Shown: one piece after another, positions 61,903 to 64,000 of the stretch
Layout of the letters: every line of letters starts with the position of its first letter
Numbering within the stretch: the first letter of the stretch is position 1
Assembly (NCBI GenBank): GCA_964394145.1
Contig: CAYMVL010000034.1
Location: 62,001-126,000, forward strand
DNA: 64,000 nucleotides
Reading direction: 5' to 3'
DNA from: JAFGBN01 sp964394145
GTDB lineage: Bacteria > Chloroflexota > Dehalococcoidia > GIF9 > AB-539-J10
Position numbers and translations under genes: made by a program
Notes under the pieces: generated by a model
Databases searched by the model: none
Told to the model about the DNA's origin: nothing
The model's input: the letters and a program-made list of their open reading frames with translations, nothing else

Positions 61903-63249
61903 ATGGCAATGGCTGAATTCGACATAGCATCTTATGTTTCCCACATTGAGGCTAACAGGTCTCTCAAAGATGCTCTGATGCAAAGGCTGAAAAAGCGTCA
62001 ACCTCCGTATCGCATCTCGGTAACTGACCTGCTCAGTCTTAAGCAGGCTTACTTCAGGAGAAAGTATCCCGAGATAGTCCCTCCTCTGGAAAAACAGCAG
62101 CTCATGTGGGCCGGCACCGGGTTTCACAAGGTATTTGGCTCAGCCGTGTCCAGTGAGGAATACCTGGAGCAATTTGTGGAAGCCGAGGGCATAGTAGGCA
62201 AAATTGACATCTATGAGAAAATTCCGGTAGAGGTTAAGACAACCTCTACCATTATAGAAACAAAGGATTTGCAGCAATCCAGGCCAGCCTATGTTGAACA
62301 ACTGGGCATGTATTGCGCTATGGTCAACTCACATGAAGGAGAGATTATAATTTATCAGCGACAGGAGGAGGAATTGTCTTCGGCCTCTCCCTTAGTTACC
62401 TATCACATTAGCTTCCCCAACCTGGAGGCAATCAGGGTTGAGATGCGACGAAGGCGAGACCTGCTCGTGCAAGCACTCATTTCAAATGACCCCAGTAATC
62501 TTCCTGTCTGCCCCTGGTTTAATAAGCGATGTGATTACTCTCAGGTATGCGATTGTGCAAGCACATCAGTACCAGCATCGTATGAGATAGCTGACTTAGC
62601 AGGGGAAATCCATATTGACAGCCTGGCCTGCGAGCGGCTCCTGGCCAAAATGGCTGCGTCACAGCCCTCCCGGGTATTTCGAATGAACGACGTTGTTTTT
62701 CCACGCAAAGCATATTTTGAACGTCTTAAGTCCCAGGAAGTTGGCCGGGGTGAAGAAGTGAAGGAAGAAAAAGAAGAATATCTCCGCTCCATGGATGAGC
62801 GTGGTTTTCTTGATTCACTTAATGATTTGCTGCACTATGGTGTCCTGGGTCAGGCGCGGAAGGTTCCTGTGCGTCATGCACCGTTAGCTGACCTTGTTCA
62901 GATCTGGCAGGACTTGCCTGCTTTAATCCGTGACCCGAAGTTCTCTTCACTGGTGGAAAGGGAACGCTTGCCTTCGACCTTCACCCATTACTTTCTTCGC
63001 CTGGGATTTGAATGTGCTTTAACAGACTATACCAGAGGTAGGCTACTACTTTACTATGCTAAAGTCCCTAGAGAGGACGCCAAATTGATGGTCTACGACG
63101 TGGCATTTAGAAACTTGAGTGCTATCAAGGCTGAAGCATTACGTCGAGTTGAACTTCTGGCAAAAGCAACGTCACCATTTGAGCTTCCTCCATGTCCCTC
63201 ATGGATGTGCCCCCGCTGCGATTATAAGTTCGAGTGTGGGGAGGCTTGA
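61903..63249 (+). CDS. Duplicated Cas4/RecB-like PD-(D/E)XK Fe-S protein
   Basis: 448 residues in two related halves. Half 1 (~30-225) has an active-looking Cas4-type nuclease: GTGFHKVF, D-I-x(6)-V-E-V-K (GKIDIYEKIPVEVKTT), QLGMYCAMV, and CPWFNKRCDYSQVC as Fe-S ligands. Half 2 (~260-448) repeats the N-terminal FPRKAYFERLK, the strand-helix LMVYDVAFRNLSAIKAEALR and a Cys cluster CPSWMCPRCDYKFEC, but has no PD-(D/E)XK core. The first Fe-S Cys normally found in the CPRKxY segment is replaced in both (Lys-Gln and Phe). No CRISPR or cas gene is near. A role in DNA repair or defence is inferred only. Confidence 0.82.
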   Translation: MAMAEFDIASYVSHIEANRSLKDALMQRLKKRQPPYRISVTDLLSLKQAYFRRKYPEIVPPLEKQQLMWAGTGFHKVFGSAVSSEEYLEQFVEAEGIVGKIDIYEKIPVEVKTTSTIIETKDLQQSRPAYVEQLGMYCAMVNSHEGEIIIYQRQEEELSSASPLVTYHISFPNLEAIRVEMRRRRDLLVQALISNDPSNLPVCPWFNKRCDYSQVCDCASTSVPASYEIADLAGEIHIDSLACERLLAKMAASQPSRVFRMNDVVFPRKAYFERLKSQEVGRGEEVKEEKEEYLRSMDERGFLDSLNDLLHYGVLGQARKVPVRHAPLADLVQIWQDLPALIRDPKFSSLVERERLPSTFTHYFLRLGFECALTDYTRGRLLLYYAKVPREDAKLMVYDVAFRNLSAIKAEALRRVELLAKATSPFELPPCPSWMCPRCDYKFECGEA

Positions 63250-63313
63250 TGAAGCGAAGCGCACTAGAGCTTTGGAGAGTACGGGTTGAAATGGGAGAGC
63301 GGAGTGTCCGGCC

Positions 63314-63820
63314 ATGAACTGGCTTGATATAGCTATCATAGCTACTGCTATCATATTCGGTTTTATAGGCTTCTCGAGAGGGGCTATCAGAGCAGCATTT
63401 GGTATTGCCGGGTTAATAGGAGGGATAGCTTTAGCAGGGCATTATTATGGCGGGCTTGCAGATGTGCTCTTTCCAGATGGGGCCGTTTGGGCACCAATAG
63501 CTGCTTATGCCATCATCGTGGTAGCTACTATGGTTGTAGCCAGCATAATCGGTCGTGTAGTGTCGCACCTGGCTGATATCATAATGCTCGGCTGGGTGGA
63601 TAGACTTATCGGCCTTGTTCTTGGTGTTGCGGTAGGGAGTATATTATGGGCTGCTGCTCTTGCCATCACGAGTAAGTATTTGCCAGGCGTAGCAGGAGCG
63701 ATGTCAGATTCCGCAGTGGCGAGATTTGTGATGGGGCAATTTCCGTTGCTGTTGGCTCTTCTTCCGGAAGAATTCGACTTTATACGGGATTTTCTTGCTC
63801 CGTCTGGGCAAGTCTATTGA
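63314..63820 (+). CDS. CvpA family membrane protein
   Basis: 168 residues with four hydrophobic segments: ~5-25 (AIIATAIIFGFIGFSRGAIR), ~30-48, ~63-85 and ~100-122. MNWLDIAIIATAIIFGFIGF and the loop SRGAIRAAFGIAGLIGG are typical of CvpA, a family first linked to colicin V production and now to envelope homeostasis in some bacteria. DRLIGLVLGVAVGSILWA is the other conserved helix. It starts 65 bases after the Cas4-like gene on the same strand, so co-transcription is likely. Homologues are widespread and of uncertain function. Confidence 0.88.
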   Translation: MNWLDIAIIATAIIFGFIGFSRGAIRAAFGIAGLIGGIALAGHYYGGLADVLFPDGAVWAPIAAYAIIVVATMVVASIIGRVVSHLADIIMLGWVDRLIGLVLGVAVGSILWAAALAITSKYLPGVAGAMSDSAVARFVMGQFPLLLALLPEEFDFIRDFLAPSGQVY

Positions 63821-63964
63821 GAGCGGTCAACATCAGCACGTTTCCATCCTGACAATTAATCATCACCCATCGAGGCTGGGGATGCCCGGATTGCCTCATC
63901 TGGATGAATTCATGGGCCAGAAGCCAGTGTGTCGATGAATGTGAAGCCTACAGGCAACTGCCGA

Positions 63965-64000
63965 TCAGCCCTCGATGAGTTCGTCCAATATCCTCATAAA
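63965..64000 (-). CDS. Possible C-terminal end of a gene beyond the window
   Basis: On the minus strand the last 36 bases read in frame FMRILDELIEG and a TGA at 63967-63965. This looks like a C-terminal helix of a gene starting right of the window. It is too short to name and could be chance. Confidence 0.2.
   Translation of the reverse strand, partial: FMRILDELIEG

Noticed and set aside
61903..63249. Part of a CRISPR-Cas system
   Set aside because: Cas4-like proteins are often unrelated to CRISPR. No repeats and no cas1, cas2 or effector genes are present in the window.

Overview
The window is one stretch of bacterial chromosome with conserved anaerobic metabolism and housekeeping genes, separated by several gene-poor gaps that hold decayed genes and transposon debris. 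No rRNA, tRNA or CRISPR array was found. The gene set fits a strictly anaerobic member of the Chloroflexota, most likely an uncultured lineage of the class Dehalococcoidia. Supporting points are a MetF/MetV methylenetetrahydrofolate reductase with an HdrA/GltD-MvhD-type partner, an NfnAB-type ferredoxin/NAD(P)H pair, repeated FakB/DegV proteins, PAC2-family proteins, RtcA and archaeal-type inositol-phosphate synthase. This placement is inferred from gene content only.

Layout. (1) 1-5.5 kb, minus strand: sensor kinase, response regulator, a large FAD/Fe-S/MvhD fusion, MetV and the start of MetF, probably a regulated Wood-Ljungdahl methyl-branch locus. (2) 5.9-9.4 kb: an MFS transporter, a DegV lipid-binding protein, an IS3 remnant and a 150-nt element predicted to fold as RNA. 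(3) 9.4-20.2 kb, minus strand: speB-speH-cinA, thiC, argS, recG, then FakB-FakA. (4) 20.3-26.9 kb: rpmB on the plus strand, then a minus-strand series argJ-argB-argD-argG-argH-rpe. (5) 26.9-31 kb: an ISNCY-like remnant, a GreA protein with an unusual recombinase-like N-terminal domain, and NfnAB. (6) 31-39.8 kb, gene-poor: a decayed DUF1893 gene, dodecin, DUF4126 membrane protein, a serpin facing a clostripain-like peptidase, and a GIY-YIG-like protein. (7) 39.6-46.4 kb, plus strand: a terminator/leader followed by a DUF2520 dehydrogenase and panD-panB-panC, then inositol-phosphate synthase, a CDP-alcohol phosphatidyltransferase and purA. (8) 46.4-51.7 kb, minus strand: rpsO-pnp-dapB-asd-dapA. 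(9) 51.8-55.8 kb: purF-purM-purH. (10) 55.9-64 kb: a flavin-split-barrel protein, a one-chain nicotinamidase plus nicotinate phosphoribosyltransferase, RtcA, two tandem PAC2 proteins, a truncated DUF763 gene, a duplicated Cas4-like protein and CvpA.

How it fits together. The window encodes most of arginine synthesis (no argC or argF here), the diaminopimelate steps to dihydrodipicolinate reduction, the pantothenate branch including a candidate PanG-type ketopantoate reductase, three purine steps plus purA, NAD salvage, polyamine synthesis, and two electron-transfer modules linking NAD(P)H and ferredoxin.

Most worth following up are the GreA fusion, the nicotinamidase/NAPRTase fusion, the duplicated Cas4-like protein, the 150-nt RNA candidate next to speB, the serpin/clostripain pair, and the pan-operon leader with its terminator and a coupled short upstream ORF.
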